Assembly (NCBI RefSeq): GCF_024496245.1
Contig: NZ_CP101740.1
Location: forward strand, 2,107,501-2,171,500
DNA length: 64,000 nt
Origin: Sphingomonas qomolangmaensis
GTDB lineage: Bacteria; Pseudomonadota; Alphaproteobacteria; Sphingomonadales; Sphingomonadaceae
Reading direction: 5' to 3'
This document shows, one piece after another, positions 45,533 to 55,114 of the stretch (its first letter is position 1; each line of letters starts with the position of its first letter). The notes beneath the pieces were generated by a model, which was not told the origin of the DNA, searched no databases, and worked only from the letters and a program-made list of their open reading frames with translations. Position numbers and translations under genes: made by a program.

Positions 45533-46561
45533 CTATACCCAACCGGCAAGCTCCCGCGTCAGCAATGTCTTGAGCATGTTCACCCCGACCTCGCTCGCGT
45601 TGAGGCAGGGAAGATAGGCGAAATGGGTGCCGCCGGCTTCCTCGAAGCTCTCGCGGCCGCGGATCGCGAGCTCCTCGAGCGTCTCGAGGCAATCGGCCGA
45701 GAAGCCCGGCGCGAAGATCGCGACGCGGGTGATCCCCTTGGGCGGCATCGCCTCGAGCGTCTCGTCGGTCGCGGGCGTAAGCCATTTGGCGGGGCCGAAG
45801 CGCGACTGGAACGCCACCGTCATCTCGCGGCCCATCGCTTCGCCGAGCAACCGCGCGGTCTTGCGGCAATGGCAGTGATAGGGGTCGCCGAGGTCGAGCG
45901 TCCGCTGTGGCATGCCGTGAAAGCTGGCGATCAGCGCCTGGGGTTCGAAATCGAGCCCCGCCAGCCCCTCCTCGATCGAAGCCTTGAGCGCGGCGATATA
46001 GGTTGGGTCGTCGTGATAGGGCGGCAGCGTGCGCAGCGCGGGCTGCCAGCGCTGCGTTGCGAGCTGCGCGAACGCCTTGTCGTTGGCGGTCGCGGTCGTC
46101 GCGGCGCAATATTGCGGGTAGAGCGGCGCGAGCAGGATCCGCTCGCAGCCGGCATCCTTCATCGCCTGCAGCCGATCGCCGATCGCCGGGCGGCCATAGC
46201 GCATCGCCCAATCGACCATGACGTTGGGCCCGAACGCCCCCTGCAGCGCGACCGACTGCGCCTTGGTGACCGCGGCGAGCGGCGACCCGTCCTCGCTCCA
46301 CACCTGTTCATACGCCTCGGCGGATTTCTTGGGCCGGGTGTTGAGGATGATGCCGCGCAGGATCGGCTGCCACGCGATCGGCGGAATCTCGACCACGCGG
46401 CGATCGGAGAGGAATTCGGCGAGATAGCGCTTCACCGACTTGGTGTCGGGGCCATCAGGGGTGCCGAGGTTCATCAGCAGCACGCCGATCTTGCGCGCCA
46501 TGACCGGCGGATGCTCGGGGGGCAGATGCGCGTGGGACAAGGTACCGGGGGGCGAGTTCAT
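45533..46561 (-). CDS. hemH: Ferrochelatase
   Basis: 342 residues. It inserts Fe(II) into protoporphyrin IX, the last heme step. 'VLLMNLGTPDGPDTKSVKRY' opens the family domain, the catalytic His is in 'ALIASFHGMPQRTLDLGDPY', and 'CHCRKTARLLGEAMG', 'FQSRFGPAKWLTPATDETL' and 'IFAPGFSADCLETLEELAIR' follow. The start codon overlaps the stop of the upstream molybdenum-hydroxylase gene by four bases (ATGA). An in-frame ATG at residue 21 is an alternative start. Confidence 0.96.
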   Translation of the reverse strand: MNSPPGTLSHAHLPPEHPPVMARKIGVLLMNLGTPDGPDTKSVKRYLAEFLSDRRVVEIPPIAWQPILRGIILNTRPKKSAEAYEQVWSEDGSPLAAVTKAQSVALQGAFGPNVMVDWAMRYGRPAIGDRLQAMKDAGCERILLAPLYPQYCAATTATANDKAFAQLATQRWQPALRTLPPYHDDPTYIAALKASIEEGLAGLDFEPQALIASFHGMPQRTLDLGDPYHCHCRKTARLLGEAMGREMTVAFQSRFGPAKWLTPATDETLEAMPPKGITRVAIFAPGFSADCLETLEELAIRGRESFEEAGGTHFAYLPCLNASEVGVNMLKTLLTRELAGWV

Positions 46562-48795
46562 GGGCGTGACGGGTCCAGTGGCAGGCGGCGCAGGCGGATG
46601 CCCGATGCCGCAACGATGGCGTTGGCGATCGCCGGAGCGACCGGGGGAATAGCGATTTCGCCGACCCCACCGGGATCGGCCTGGCTGCGGATCAGCTCGA
46701 CGGTGATCTCGGGCATGTCGGCGAGCATTGGCAACCGCAGATCGGCGAGCCGGCGCGCATCTGCAACCCCTGCCTTTAGCCCGGTCGAGGCGCCGATCGC
46801 CTGCGCCATGCCGAACACCAGCCCGCCTTCGATCTGTTGCAGCACGATATCGGGGTTCACGATCCGCCCGCAATCGACCGCGGCGACGAGCCGATCGACG
46901 CGGACCCGTCCGGCTTCGAGCCGCGCTTCGGCGAGCACCGCGATGCTGCTGCCGCGAAACTGGTGGCAGGCGATCCCCTGCCCGCTGCCCGCGACCCCGC
47001 CCTGCCAGCCGCCGAGCGACGCGACGGTGTTGAGGCAGGCGGCGAGCCGCAGATTCTGGCCGAGCATCTGGATTCGGAAATAGCTCGCATCGGCCTGTGC
47101 CGCCTGCGCGAGTTCGTCGATGAAGCTTTCGGTGAAGAAGCATGACAGCGCATCGATCCCGCCGCGCAGATGGCCCGTCGGAAAGCCGAGATCGGCGGGG
47201 TGGTGGTCGATCGCGTGATTGGGAATCGCATAGGGCGGCACCGCGCCCGACACCGCCACCGCATCGCCGCGGCCGGGCAGCGCGAGCGACCAGGCGGTGG
47301 CGGCATCGCGCGACAAAAGCCGGTTCGCCATTTCGGTGCCGATCGCGGGGGCGCCGATCTTGGCCAGCCAGCCGCTCAGCCGGCCGTCGCGGTCGAGCCG
47401 CCCCGCCATCCGCGCGATCGCGGCGGGGCGCGGGCGGTCGCGCGCGATATCCTCGACGCGCGACCAGCTGAGTTGGACCGGGCGCGCCAGTTCGCGCGCG
47501 AGCAGCGCGGCCTGTTCGGCGGCTAGCGTCTCGAGCCCCGCGCCGAACGATCCGCCCGCCTGCATCACGATCACCGTCACTTGGTCCTCGCCGATACCGA
47601 GCACCCGCGCGGCGGCGGCGCGCGCGAGCATCGGCGCGAGCGTCGGCAGCCAGAGCCGCAGCCGGCCATCCTCGAAGGTCGCGGTCGCGGTGGTCGGCTC
47701 GATCGCCGCGTGGAGCCCGATCGCGGCGTGATATTCGGCGGTGAAGACGCGCGCGCCGCGGAACGCCGCGCCGACATCGCCCGCCTTGGCGATCCGGTCG
47801 CCCGGACCGTCGATCGCCGCGAGCAACGCCGCCTCGATACTGTCGGTCGAAGGCGCGCCGCCGCGGGTTTCGAAGCGGGGGCGGATCGCCCCGACCGCGC
47901 GATTGGCCGCCCACCAGTCGCTGCCGATCCCTGCAACCCAGGCTTCGTTCGCGACGACCTTCAGCACGCCGGGCAGATTGTCGGCGGCCTTGGCGTCGTA
48001 CCCAACAAGCCGGGTATCGCCCAGCGGCCCCTGGCGGATCGAGGCGAAGACCATGCCGGGCAAGCGGATGTCGCCCGCGAAATTGACCGATCCGTCGACC
48101 TTGGCGGGCGAATCGAGCCGCGCGACCGGGGTGCCCGCCAGCCGCGCGACGTCATCGTTGCGCAGCGCGACCGCGTCCGGCAGTTCCTCGTCGGCGGCCA
48201 GCGCAGCGAGCTCGGCGAAGCGCATCCGCTGCTCGCCATGGACGACGAAGCCTTCGCCGGTGGTGCAGGCCTGCCAATCGACATCCCAGCTGCGCGCCGC
48301 CGCCTTGCACAGCAACACCCGCGCCGCCGCGCCCGCCTGGCGCAGGATCGGTTCGAAATGGCGAACCGCGCTCGATCCGCCGGTAAGCGTCAGCCGCATC
48401 GCATGGCTCGCCTGCGCGGCGGCGGGAACGGGAATGCGGTCGATCGCGTCGCCGAACAATTCGCGCGCGGCGAGCGGATTGGCGTAAAAGGGGCCGGGCG
48501 GCGCGGGCTCGACGCCGATCGTCCGCCAGTCGGCGCCAAGCTCGTCGGCGACGATCTGCGGCAGCACGGTATAGACACCCTGGCCGTGCTCGGTAACCGG
48601 CACCGCGACGATCACCCGGCGATCCTCGCCGATCTTGAGGAACGCGCCGAACGCGGTTTCGGTATCGCCCGCCGCCAGCGTCGGCACGTAATCGCGCGGC
48701 CACACCGCCCAGCCGACGACGAGCCCCAGCCCAGCGCCCCCGCCGATCAGCAGCCCGCGCCTGCTGATCCCCCCATGTCGCGCCGCCGATGCCAT
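46558..48795 (-). CDS. Molybdopterin-binding large subunit of a xanthine-dehydrogenase-family hydroxylase (IorB-like)
   Basis: 745 residues. A twin-arginine signal ('ISRRGLLIGGGAGLGLVVGW') at residues about 10-30 predicts export as a folded protein. The body has two tandem molybdopterin-binding regions ('FVGDIRLPGMVFASIRQGPL'-type segment, 'MQAGGSFGAGLETLAAEQAA', 'GTEMANRLLSRDAATAWSLA') and the catalytic Glu motif in 'QADPGGVGEIAIPPVAPAIA'. This matches the IorB group (isoquinoline 1-oxidoreductase beta). Its partner 2Fe-2S small subunit (IorA) is not in the neighbourhood. It overlaps hemH (ATGA) downstream. The substrate is unknown. Confidence 0.88.
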   Translation of the reverse strand: MASAARHGGISRRGLLIGGGAGLGLVVGWAVWPRDYVPTLAAGDTETAFGAFLKIGEDRRVIVAVPVTEHGQGVYTVLPQIVADELGADWRTIGVEPAPPGPFYANPLAARELFGDAIDRIPVPAAAQASHAMRLTLTGGSSAVRHFEPILRQAGAAARVLLCKAAARSWDVDWQACTTGEGFVVHGEQRMRFAELAALAADEELPDAVALRNDDVARLAGTPVARLDSPAKVDGSVNFAGDIRLPGMVFASIRQGPLGDTRLVGYDAKAADNLPGVLKVVANEAWVAGIGSDWWAANRAVGAIRPRFETRGGAPSTDSIEAALLAAIDGPGDRIAKAGDVGAAFRGARVFTAEYHAAIGLHAAIEPTTATATFEDGRLRLWLPTLAPMLARAAAARVLGIGEDQVTVIVMQAGGSFGAGLETLAAEQAALLARELARPVQLSWSRVEDIARDRPRPAAIARMAGRLDRDGRLSGWLAKIGAPAIGTEMANRLLSRDAATAWSLALPGRGDAVAVSGAVPPYAIPNHAIDHHPADLGFPTGHLRGGIDALSCFFTESFIDELAQAAQADASYFRIQMLGQNLRLAACLNTVASLGGWQGGVAGSGQGIACHQFRGSSIAVLAEARLEAGRVRVDRLVAAVDCGRIVNPDIVLQQIEGGLVFGMAQAIGASTGLKAGVADARRLADLRLPMLADMPEITVELIRSQADPGGVGEIAIPPVAPAIANAIVAASGIRLRRLPLDPSRP

Positions 48796-48866
48796 CGTGA
48801 TCGGCTTATCGCGGCGACGCCGGGTGCGCCAGTGGTTGTGGGGCGTGTTGGCGCCCTTCCCCTCTT

Positions 48867-48973
48867 CTCCCCTCCCTGGAAGGGAGGGGTCGGGGGTGGG
48901 TCGGTTCGTAAGGGAACGGCGCGCCAGCCAATCGGCCTACCCACCCCCAGCCCCTCCCTTGCAGGGAGGGGAG
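48867..48973. repeat. Inverted repeat, family D (copy 3)
   Basis: Left arm 48867-48904 'CTCCCCTCCCTGGAAGGGAG' then GGGTCGGGGGTGGG; right arm 48936-48973 'CCTACCCACCCCCAGCCCCT' then CCCTTGCAGGGAGGGGAGC. They are near-perfect complements. The rest of the gap 48796-49141 (346 nt) contains no gene I can support; a degenerate copy of the arm ('CCCTTCCAGCGAGGGGAGAA', 49049-49068) follows the element. Confidence 0.85.
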
Positions 48974-49141
48974 CAAAAAGGGCGATCGGCCGTGCAAGCC
49001 GGCTGCGGCCTCCGAGCACGACGCTGTCACAGGACACCGGCCCTTCTCACCCTTCCAGCGAGGGGAGAATACAGCTCGTGACCTTGGCCGCATCGCACGC
49101 TACGACGCTGCCGATCGTTCCTACGCCCCAAGGACCCGCTC

Positions 49142-50011
49142 GTGCTCGACATGCTAAGCCAGGCCACCGGCCAGTATATCCATTTCGAGCAGCTGGGGCT
49201 CGATCCGGTTGCGCTCGACCTCGGCTTCTTCACGCTGAAATGGTATTCGCTCGCCTATATCGGCGGCATCCTGCTCGGCTGGTGGTATCTGCTCAAGCTG
49301 CTCGCGCGGCCCGGCGCGCCGATGGGGCGGCAGCATGCCGACGACCTGATCTTTTACGCGACGCTCGGCATCATCCTGGGCGGGCGGCTCGGCTATATCC
49401 TGTTCTACCGCCCCGATTTGTTCCTCAAGCCCTTGCAGGTGCTCAAATTGTGGGACGGCGGCATGTCGTTCCATGGCGGGGCGATCGGCGTGATGATCGC
49501 GATCATCGTGCTGGCGCGCAAATACGGGCTCAACTGGCTGCGGGTTCACGATTATGTCGCCTGCGCGGTGCCGTTCGGGCTGTTCTTCGGCCGGCTGGCG
49601 AACTTCGTGAATGGCGAATTGTGGGGCCGCGCGACCGACGTGCCCTGGGCGGTCGTCTTCCCACGCACCGGAATGGACGTGCCGCGCCACCCCAGCCAGC
49701 TGTACGAGGCCGGGCTCGAAGGCATCGCATTGTTCCTGGTGCTCGCGTTCTTCTTCTGGCGGACCCAAGCGCGCTACCAGCCGGGCAAGCTCGTCGGCAT
49801 CTTCCTGCTCGGCTATGGCGCGTCGCGCTTCTTCGTCGAATATTTCCGCGAGGCCGACGAGCAGCTGATGTGGCTGCAACAGGCGACCGGGCTCAACATG
49901 GGGCAATATCTGTGCATGCCGATGATCCTGGGCGGCGCGTATCTGATCGCGACCGCCAAGGGCCGGCGCCAGCGGGTGGAAAGCATCGCCGGCCGCGAGA
50001 GCGTGGCGTGA
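49142..50011 (+). CDS. lgt: Prolipoprotein diacylglyceryl transferase
   Basis: 289 residues, seven membrane helices. Lgt attaches diacylglycerol to the lipobox Cys of prolipoproteins. The conserved '[20 protein letters not shown]' and the signature '[20 protein letters not shown]' (H and R catalytic region) with '[20 protein letters not shown]' are present. The start is GTG at 49142 or ATG at 49151 (a three-codon difference). It begins an operon lgt-midA-GNAT-pgeF in which the downstream genes overlap. Confidence 0.97.
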   Translation: MLDMLSQATGQYIHFEQLGLDPVALDLGFFTLKWYSLAYIGGILLGWWYLLKLLARPGAPMGRQHADDLIFYATLGIILGGRLGYILFYRPDLFLKPLQVLKLWDGGMSFHGGAIGVMIAIIVLARKYGLNWLRVHDYVACAVPFGLFFGRLANFVNGELWGRATDVPWAVVFPRTGMDVPRHPSQLYEAGLEGIALFLVLAFFFWRTQARYQPGKLVGIFLLGYGASRFFVEYFREADEQLMWLQQATGLNMGQYLCMPMILGGAYLIATAKGRRQRVESIAGRESVA

Positions 50012-50019
50012 GCCCAACT

Positions 50020-50125
50020 GCTCCCCTCCCGCTTGCGGGAGGGGTCGGGGGAGCGCCTGTCCAGCCATGACCGGTTCGCCTTCCGACATGCCCTCCCCCA
50101 ACCCCTCCCGCGAGCGGGAGGGGAG
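50020..50125. repeat. Inverted repeat, family D (copy 4), spanning the midA start
   Basis: Left arm 50020-50055 'GCTCCCCTCCCGCTTGCGGG' then AGGGGTCGGGGGAGCG; right arm 50088-50125 'CATGCCCTCCCCCAACCCCT' then CCCGCGAGCGGGAGGGGAG. The loop contains the midA ATG (50067) and a second ATG (50088). The repeat arm therefore encodes residues about 8-20 of MidA. Confidence 0.85.
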
Positions 50126-51161
50126 TTTGCCCGAACGCATCGCGCGCGCGATCACGCTAGCCGGGCCGATTGCGCTGTCGCAGTTCATGGGCGCGGCCAA
50201 CGCGCATTATTACGCGACGCGCGATCCACTCGGCGCGCGCGGCGACTTCACCACCGCGCCCGAGGTCAGCCAGATGTTCGGCGAACTGATCGGGCTGGCG
50301 CTCACCGACCTGTGGCACCGCGCCGGCCAGCCCGATGCCGCGCGCTATGTCGAGTTCGGCCCCGGACGCGGTACGCTCGCCGCCGATGCCTTGCGCGCGA
50401 TGGCGACGGTCGGGCTCGCGCCGCCGGTGCATTTCATCGAGACCAGCCCGATGCTGCGCGCGGCGCAGGCCAGAGCGGTGCCCGATGCCGAATGGCATGT
50501 CGATCTGGTCGGGGTGCCCGACGACGGCCCGCTGCTGGTGGTCGCCAACGAATTCTTCGACGCGCTGCCGATCCGGCAATTGGTGAAGACGCCGATGGGA
50601 TGGCGCGAGCGGCTGGTCGCCTGCCAGGACACGCTGTTCCTGCCGATCGTCGGCGATCACGGCTTCGACGCGGTGATCCCGCCGCCGTTCCGCGACGCCG
50701 AACCCGGTGCGATCCTCGAAACCTCGCCGGCCAGCGTCGCGGTGATGCGCGCGCTCGCCAAAAGGATCGTGGCGCAGGGCGGCGCGGCGATCGTGATCGA
50801 TTATGGCTATGTCGGACCGGCGATCGGCGACACGCTCCAGGCGGTGCGCGGCCACGCCTTTGCCAATCCGTTCGAGGATCCGGGCGAGCAGGACCTGACC
50901 GCGCATGTCGATTTCGGCACGCTCGCCGAAGCCGCCGCCGCCGAGGAGGCGATCGTCCACGGCCCCGTCGGCCAGGGCGCGTTCCTCGAAGCCCTGGGCA
51001 TCGGCCCGCGCGCGGCGGCACTGGCGCGCGCGCAGCCCGAACGCGCACAAGCGGTCGCAGTCGATCGCGAGCGGCTGACCGGCGCCGAATCGATGGGCAA
51101 ATTGTTCAAGGTCATGGCGATCACCGCCCCCGGCTGGCCGGTGCCCGAGGGGTTTGCGTGA
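50067..51161 (+). CDS. SAM-dependent methyltransferase, MidA/NDUFAF7 family
   Basis: 364 residues. The domain starts with 'PERIARAITLAGPIALSQFM' and 'YYATRDPLGARGDFTTAPEV', then a SAM loop 'RYVEFGPGRGTLAADALRAM' and the family's 'LVVANEFFDALPIRQLVKTP'. NDUFAF7/MidA methylates an arginine of a complex I subunit (NDUFS2) in eukaryotes; the bacterial target is presumed similar, not shown. The first 20 residues are repeat-derived (see repeat 50020-50125), so a start at ATG 50088 or TTG near 50127 cannot be excluded. The stop overlaps the GNAT start (GTGA). Confidence 0.9.
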   Translation: MTGSPSDMPSPNPSREREGSLPERIARAITLAGPIALSQFMGAANAHYYATRDPLGARGDFTTAPEVSQMFGELIGLALTDLWHRAGQPDAARYVEFGPGRGTLAADALRAMATVGLAPPVHFIETSPMLRAAQARAVPDAEWHVDLVGVPDDGPLLVVANEFFDALPIRQLVKTPMGWRERLVACQDTLFLPIVGDHGFDAVIPPPFRDAEPGAILETSPASVAVMRALAKRIVAQGGAAIVIDYGYVGPAIGDTLQAVRGHAFANPFEDPGEQDLTAHVDFGTLAEAAAAEEAIVHGPVGQGAFLEALGIGPRAAALARAQPERAQAVAVDRERLTGAESMGKLFKVMAITAPGWPVPEGFA

Positions 51162-51664
51162 TCGACTGGCGCGATGCCGGCCCGCCGGATGCCGACGCGC
51201 TGGTGACGCTGGCGCGCGACAGCTTCAGCGAGACCTTCGGGCATCTGTATCGGTCGCAGGATCTGGCGGCGTTCCTTGCCGGGCATACGCACGAAGCCTG
51301 GGCCGCCGAGCTTGCCGACCCTGCCTATGCGGTGCGGATCGGCGAGGCCGAGGGGCAGGCGGTCGGCTATGCCAAGCTCGCCCCGCCCAAGCTGCCGATC
51401 GAGCCCAAGGGGCCGGCGATCGAGCTGCGCCAATTCTATCTGCTCAAGCCCTGGCACGGACAGGGCCATGCCGACGCGCTGATGGCGTGGGTGATCGCCA
51501 CTGCACGGGCGCGCGGTGCGAGCGAAATCTTCCTGTCGGTGTTCGTCGACAATCATCGCGCGCGGCGCTTCTACCAGCGCTACGGCTTTCTCGAGGCGGG
51601 GAGCTATGCCTTCATGGTGGGCGATCATGCCGATGAGGATATATTGATGCGGTTGCCGCTGTGA
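51158..51664 (+). CDS. GNAT-family N-acetyltransferase
   Basis: 168 residues. The acetyl-CoA loop is 'RQFYLLKPWHGQGHADALMA' (QxxGxG/A type) and the C-terminal strand is 'SEIFLSVFVDNHRARRFYQR' with 'YGFLEAGSYAFMVG'. The substrate is unknown (small molecule or protein N-terminus). It starts with GTG and overlaps midA by four bases (GTGA), and its stop overlaps pgeF in the same way. It is inserted in an otherwise conserved lgt-midA-pgeF row. Confidence 0.9.
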   Translation: MIDWRDAGPPDADALVTLARDSFSETFGHLYRSQDLAAFLAGHTHEAWAAELADPAYAVRIGEAEGQAVGYAKLAPPKLPIEPKGPAIELRQFYLLKPWHGQGHADALMAWVIATARARGASEIFLSVFVDNHRARRFYQRYGFLEAGSYAFMVGDHADEDILMRLPL

Positions 51665-52425
51665 ACGAAGTCGAAGTCATCCGCGCCGCCGCGCTCGACG
51701 GGGTGCGCCACGGCTTTCTGGGGCGGCGCGGCGGGGTTTCGGGGGGGATTCATGCCGGGCTCAACGTCGGGCTGGGATCGGCCGACGATGCCGCCACCGT
51801 CGCCGAGAACCGCGCACTCGCGAGTGCCGCCGTCGCGCCGGGCGCGCGGCTGCTGACGTTGTATCAGGTCCATTCGGCCGATGCGGTGACGGTGCTCCAG
51901 CCCTTCGACGAGCAGGTTCGCCCGCATGCCGATGCACTGGTGACCGATCGGCCCGGCCTGGCGATCGGCATCCTCACCGCCGATTGCGCGCCGGTGCTGC
52001 TCGCCGACACCCAAGCGGGGGTCGTCGGCGCGGCGCATGCCGGGTGGAAGGGCGCGCTCGGCGGCGTCACCGACACCACGATCGCGGCGATGGAAGCGAT
52101 CGGCGCCCGGCGCGAGCGGATCGTCGCGGCAATCGGCCCGTGCATCGCGCGCGCGAGCTACGAGGTCGATGATGGCTTCCGCGACCGGTTCCTGGCCAGC
52201 GACCGCGAGAATGAGCGCTTCTTCGCCGATGCCCGCGCCGGCCATGCGCGCTTCGACCTCGAAGGCTATGTCGCGCACCGGCTCGCCGCGGCGGGGATCG
52301 CGCGGATCGAGGCGCTGGGGCTCGACACCTATGCCGATCCGTCGCGCTTCTTCAGCTATCGCCGCGCGACGCATGCCGGCGAGCCCGATTATGGCCGCCA
52401 GATCGCGATCATCGCGCTTGGCTGA
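51661..52425 (+). CDS. pgeF: Peptidoglycan editing factor PgeF (YfiH/laccase-domain protein)
   Basis: 254 residues. The metal His/Cys pattern of the family is present: 'GRRGGVSGGIHAGLNVGLGS', 'LTADCAPVLLADTQAGVVGA' with 'AHAGWKGALGGVTDTTIAAM', and 'AAIGPCIARASYEVDDGFRD'. PgeF hydrolyses the erroneous UDP-MurNAc-L-Ser that arises when MurC uses serine, keeping the cell-wall precursor pool clean. It starts with GTG overlapping the GNAT stop and is the last coupled gene of the lgt operon. Confidence 0.93.
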   Translation: MNEVEVIRAAALDGVRHGFLGRRGGVSGGIHAGLNVGLGSADDAATVAENRALASAAVAPGARLLTLYQVHSADAVTVLQPFDEQVRPHADALVTDRPGLAIGILTADCAPVLLADTQAGVVGAAHAGWKGALGGVTDTTIAAMEAIGARRERIVAAIGPCIARASYEVDDGFRDRFLASDRENERFFADARAGHARFDLEGYVAHRLAAAGIARIEALGLDTYADPSRFFSYRRATHAGEPDYGRQIAIIALG

Positions 52426-52437
52426 GCAACCGATCGC

Positions 52438-52863
52438 GTGGCCGCGCATTGGGGGAAGATGCTAGCCCCCTTCCTGATCGGCATCGCCGCCGGCCTCCGC
52501 TCGATGACCCCGCCCGCGGCGGTCGCGCTTCGCCGACACCGGCGCTTCGTGGGGCCTGCGCTCGCGCTGGCAGCGCTGGGCGAACTGGCGGTCGACAAGC
52601 ATCCGCGCGCACCCGATCGCACCGATGCGGGGGCGGCGGCGGGGCGGATCGTCAGCGGCGCGCTGGCGGGGGCGTTCGTGCGCGGCGGCCGGGTGTCGAT
52701 TGTCGGCGGGATCGCGGGCGCGGCAGGTGCGGTGGTGGGAACGCGATTGGGGCATCGGCTGCGCACCCGGCTGGCAAAGCGGTTGGGCAAAGACTGGCCA
52801 GTGGCGGTCGCCGAAGACGCGCTAGCGATCGGCTTGGTAGCACTGGCCCAGCGACAACGCTGA
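52438..52863 (+). CDS. DUF4126 membrane protein
   Basis: 141 residues. The signature 'IGIAAGLRSMTPPAAVAL' near residue 15 identifies DUF4126. Several short hydrophobic, Gly/Ala-rich segments follow ('IVSGALAGAFVRGGRVSIVG', 'GAAGAVVGTRLGHRL'), predicting a small membrane protein of unknown function. The start is GTG at 52438 or ATG at 52459, 12 nt or more after pgeF, so it may belong to the same transcript. A repeat-rich gap follows. Confidence 0.82.
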   Translation: MAAHWGKMLAPFLIGIAAGLRSMTPPAAVALRRHRRFVGPALALAALGELAVDKHPRAPDRTDAGAAAGRIVSGALAGAFVRGGRVSIVGGIAGAAGAVVGTRLGHRLRTRLAKRLGKDWPVAVAEDALAIGLVALAQRQR

Positions 52864-52865
52864 TT

Positions 52866-52983
52866 CCTCCCCCTTCAGGGGGAGGTGGCAGCCCGCAAGG
52901 GCTGACGGAGGGGGCGTCGCCCCAAACGCCCCGCCCGAGCCCGCCCCCGCCACCACCGCTGCGCGGCGGTCCCCAGCATCGGG
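52866..52983. repeat. GC-rich intergenic repeat with nested hairpins
   Basis: CCTCCCCCTTCAGGGGGAGG (52867-52886) is a compact hairpin, followed by CAGCCCGCAAGGGCTG (52889-52904) and further C/G-rich hairpins up to 52983. The pattern is a scrambled member of the same intergenic repeat class as family D. It separates the convergent DUF4126 and 3-hydroxybutyryl-CoA dehydrogenase genes. Confidence 0.7.
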
Positions 52984-53853
<870 letters not shown>

Positions 53854-53915
53854 CCATCTTCTCCGCTATTTCGCTACTTGTGCGACCGCGATACCGGGTA
53901 GATGTTTCGGGCGCC

Positions 53916-55007
53916 ATGCATCGCACGCTCCTGATCGCCACTTCGCTCGCCGCGCTCGTCGGCTGCTCCGCACCCTCGCCCGCCAACGAGGCGGCGGTGA
54001 GCAATGTCGCCGAGCCGCCCGCCGTGGCCGCGCCGCAGGTTGCGGCTCCCACCGCACCGCCCGCTGCGACGACGCCGGGCGAGCTCAAGACATTCGGCGA
54101 CTGGGCAGTCGGCTGCGACAATCTGCGCAACTGCCAGGCGGTGGCGCTGGCGCCCGAGGACGGGGTCGGCGACTGGCCCGCCTTCCTGCTGTCGATCGAG
54201 CGCGACGCCGGTGCCGAGGGCGCGATCCGCGTGACGCTGTCGGGGCAAAGCGAGGCGACGCCGCCGGTGCGGATCGCGATCGACGGCAAGCAGGTAGCCG
54301 AGGGTGGCCCTGGCTTTGCCGGTGCCGATGCGGCGGCGATCGCCACCGCAATTGCCGGCGGGCGCAGCGCGGTGGTGCGGGCGGGCCGCGAGACCGCGAT
54401 CAATTCGCTTGGCGGCGCGTCGGCGGCGCTTCGCTATATCGATGCGCAGCAGGGACGCGCCGACACCGCGGGCGCGCTGGTGGCGAAGGGCGCCGGGCCT
54501 GATCGCAGCGTCGCCGCCGCCGCGCCGGTGATCCGCGCGATCGCGCCCGCGGGCACCGCCGCGACGCTGACGCCGGCGGTCGAGGCCGAGCTTCGCAAGA
54601 TCGCCGAATGCGGCATCGCCGATTTCGTCGATGACGTGCCGCGCGCCGAAACGCATGCGCTGGGCGGCGGCACGACGCTGGTGCTGCTGCCGTGCGACCA
54701 GGGTGCGTATAATGCGATCGCCGCGCTGTTCGTGATCGGCGCCGACGGCAAGCCGGTGCCCGCCAAGCTCGACGCCGACACGGGCATGAGCCCCGAGGCG
54801 CAGCCGGTGCCGACGGTGGTGAACCCCGACTTCGCCGATGGCGTGCTCTCGACCTATGCCAAGGGGCGCGGCCTGGGCGATTGCGGGACGACGCAATCGT
54901 TCGTCTGGGACGGGCAGCGGTTGCGGATGACCGAGATGGCGGCGATGTCCGAATGCCGCGGGAGCATGGATTACATCACGGTGTGGCGGGCCGAGGTGAC
55001 GCGCTAA
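53916..55007 (+). CDS. DUF1176 lipoprotein
   Basis: 363 residues. A lipoprotein signal ends at Cys17 ('LIATSLAALVGCSAPSPANE'). An Ala/Pro-rich linker is followed by the DUF1176 body with paired Cys ('FGDWAVGCDNLRNCQAVALA') and 'TLVLLPCDQGAYNAIAALFV', 'DCGTTQSFVWDGQRLRMTEM' near the end. The family is periplasmic or outer-membrane anchored with unknown function. A family B repeat follows the stop, probably ending the transcript. Confidence 0.88.
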   Translation: MHRTLLIATSLAALVGCSAPSPANEAAVSNVAEPPAVAAPQVAAPTAPPAATTPGELKTFGDWAVGCDNLRNCQAVALAPEDGVGDWPAFLLSIERDAGAEGAIRVTLSGQSEATPPVRIAIDGKQVAEGGPGFAGADAAAIATAIAGGRSAVVRAGRETAINSLGGASAALRYIDAQQGRADTAGALVAKGAGPDRSVAAAAPVIRAIAPAGTAATLTPAVEAELRKIAECGIADFVDDVPRAETHALGGGTTLVLLPCDQGAYNAIAALFVIGADGKPVPAKLDADTGMSPEAQPVPTVVNPDFADGVLSTYAKGRGLGDCGTTQSFVWDGQRLRMTEMAAMSECRGSMDYITVWRAEVTR

Positions 55008-55015
55008 AAGTCTAC

Positions 55016-55103
55016 CCCACCCGTTCGTTTCGAGCGCGGTCGAGAAACCGGGGTTAGCGCGCCATCTGGTGTTTCTCGACTTCGCTCGAAACGAACGGGT
55101 GGG
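55016..55103. repeat. Inverted repeat, family B (copy 2)
   Basis: Left arm 55016-55049 'CCCACCCGTTCGTTTCGAGC' then GCGGTCGAGAAACC; right arm 55068-55103 'GGTGTTTCTCGACTTCGCTC' then GAAACGAACGGGTGGG. Outer 18 bp are perfect. It sits between the convergent DUF1176 and egtD stops and is the only sequence in that gap. Confidence 0.9.
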
Positions 55104-55114
55104 TCGGGCGTAGC

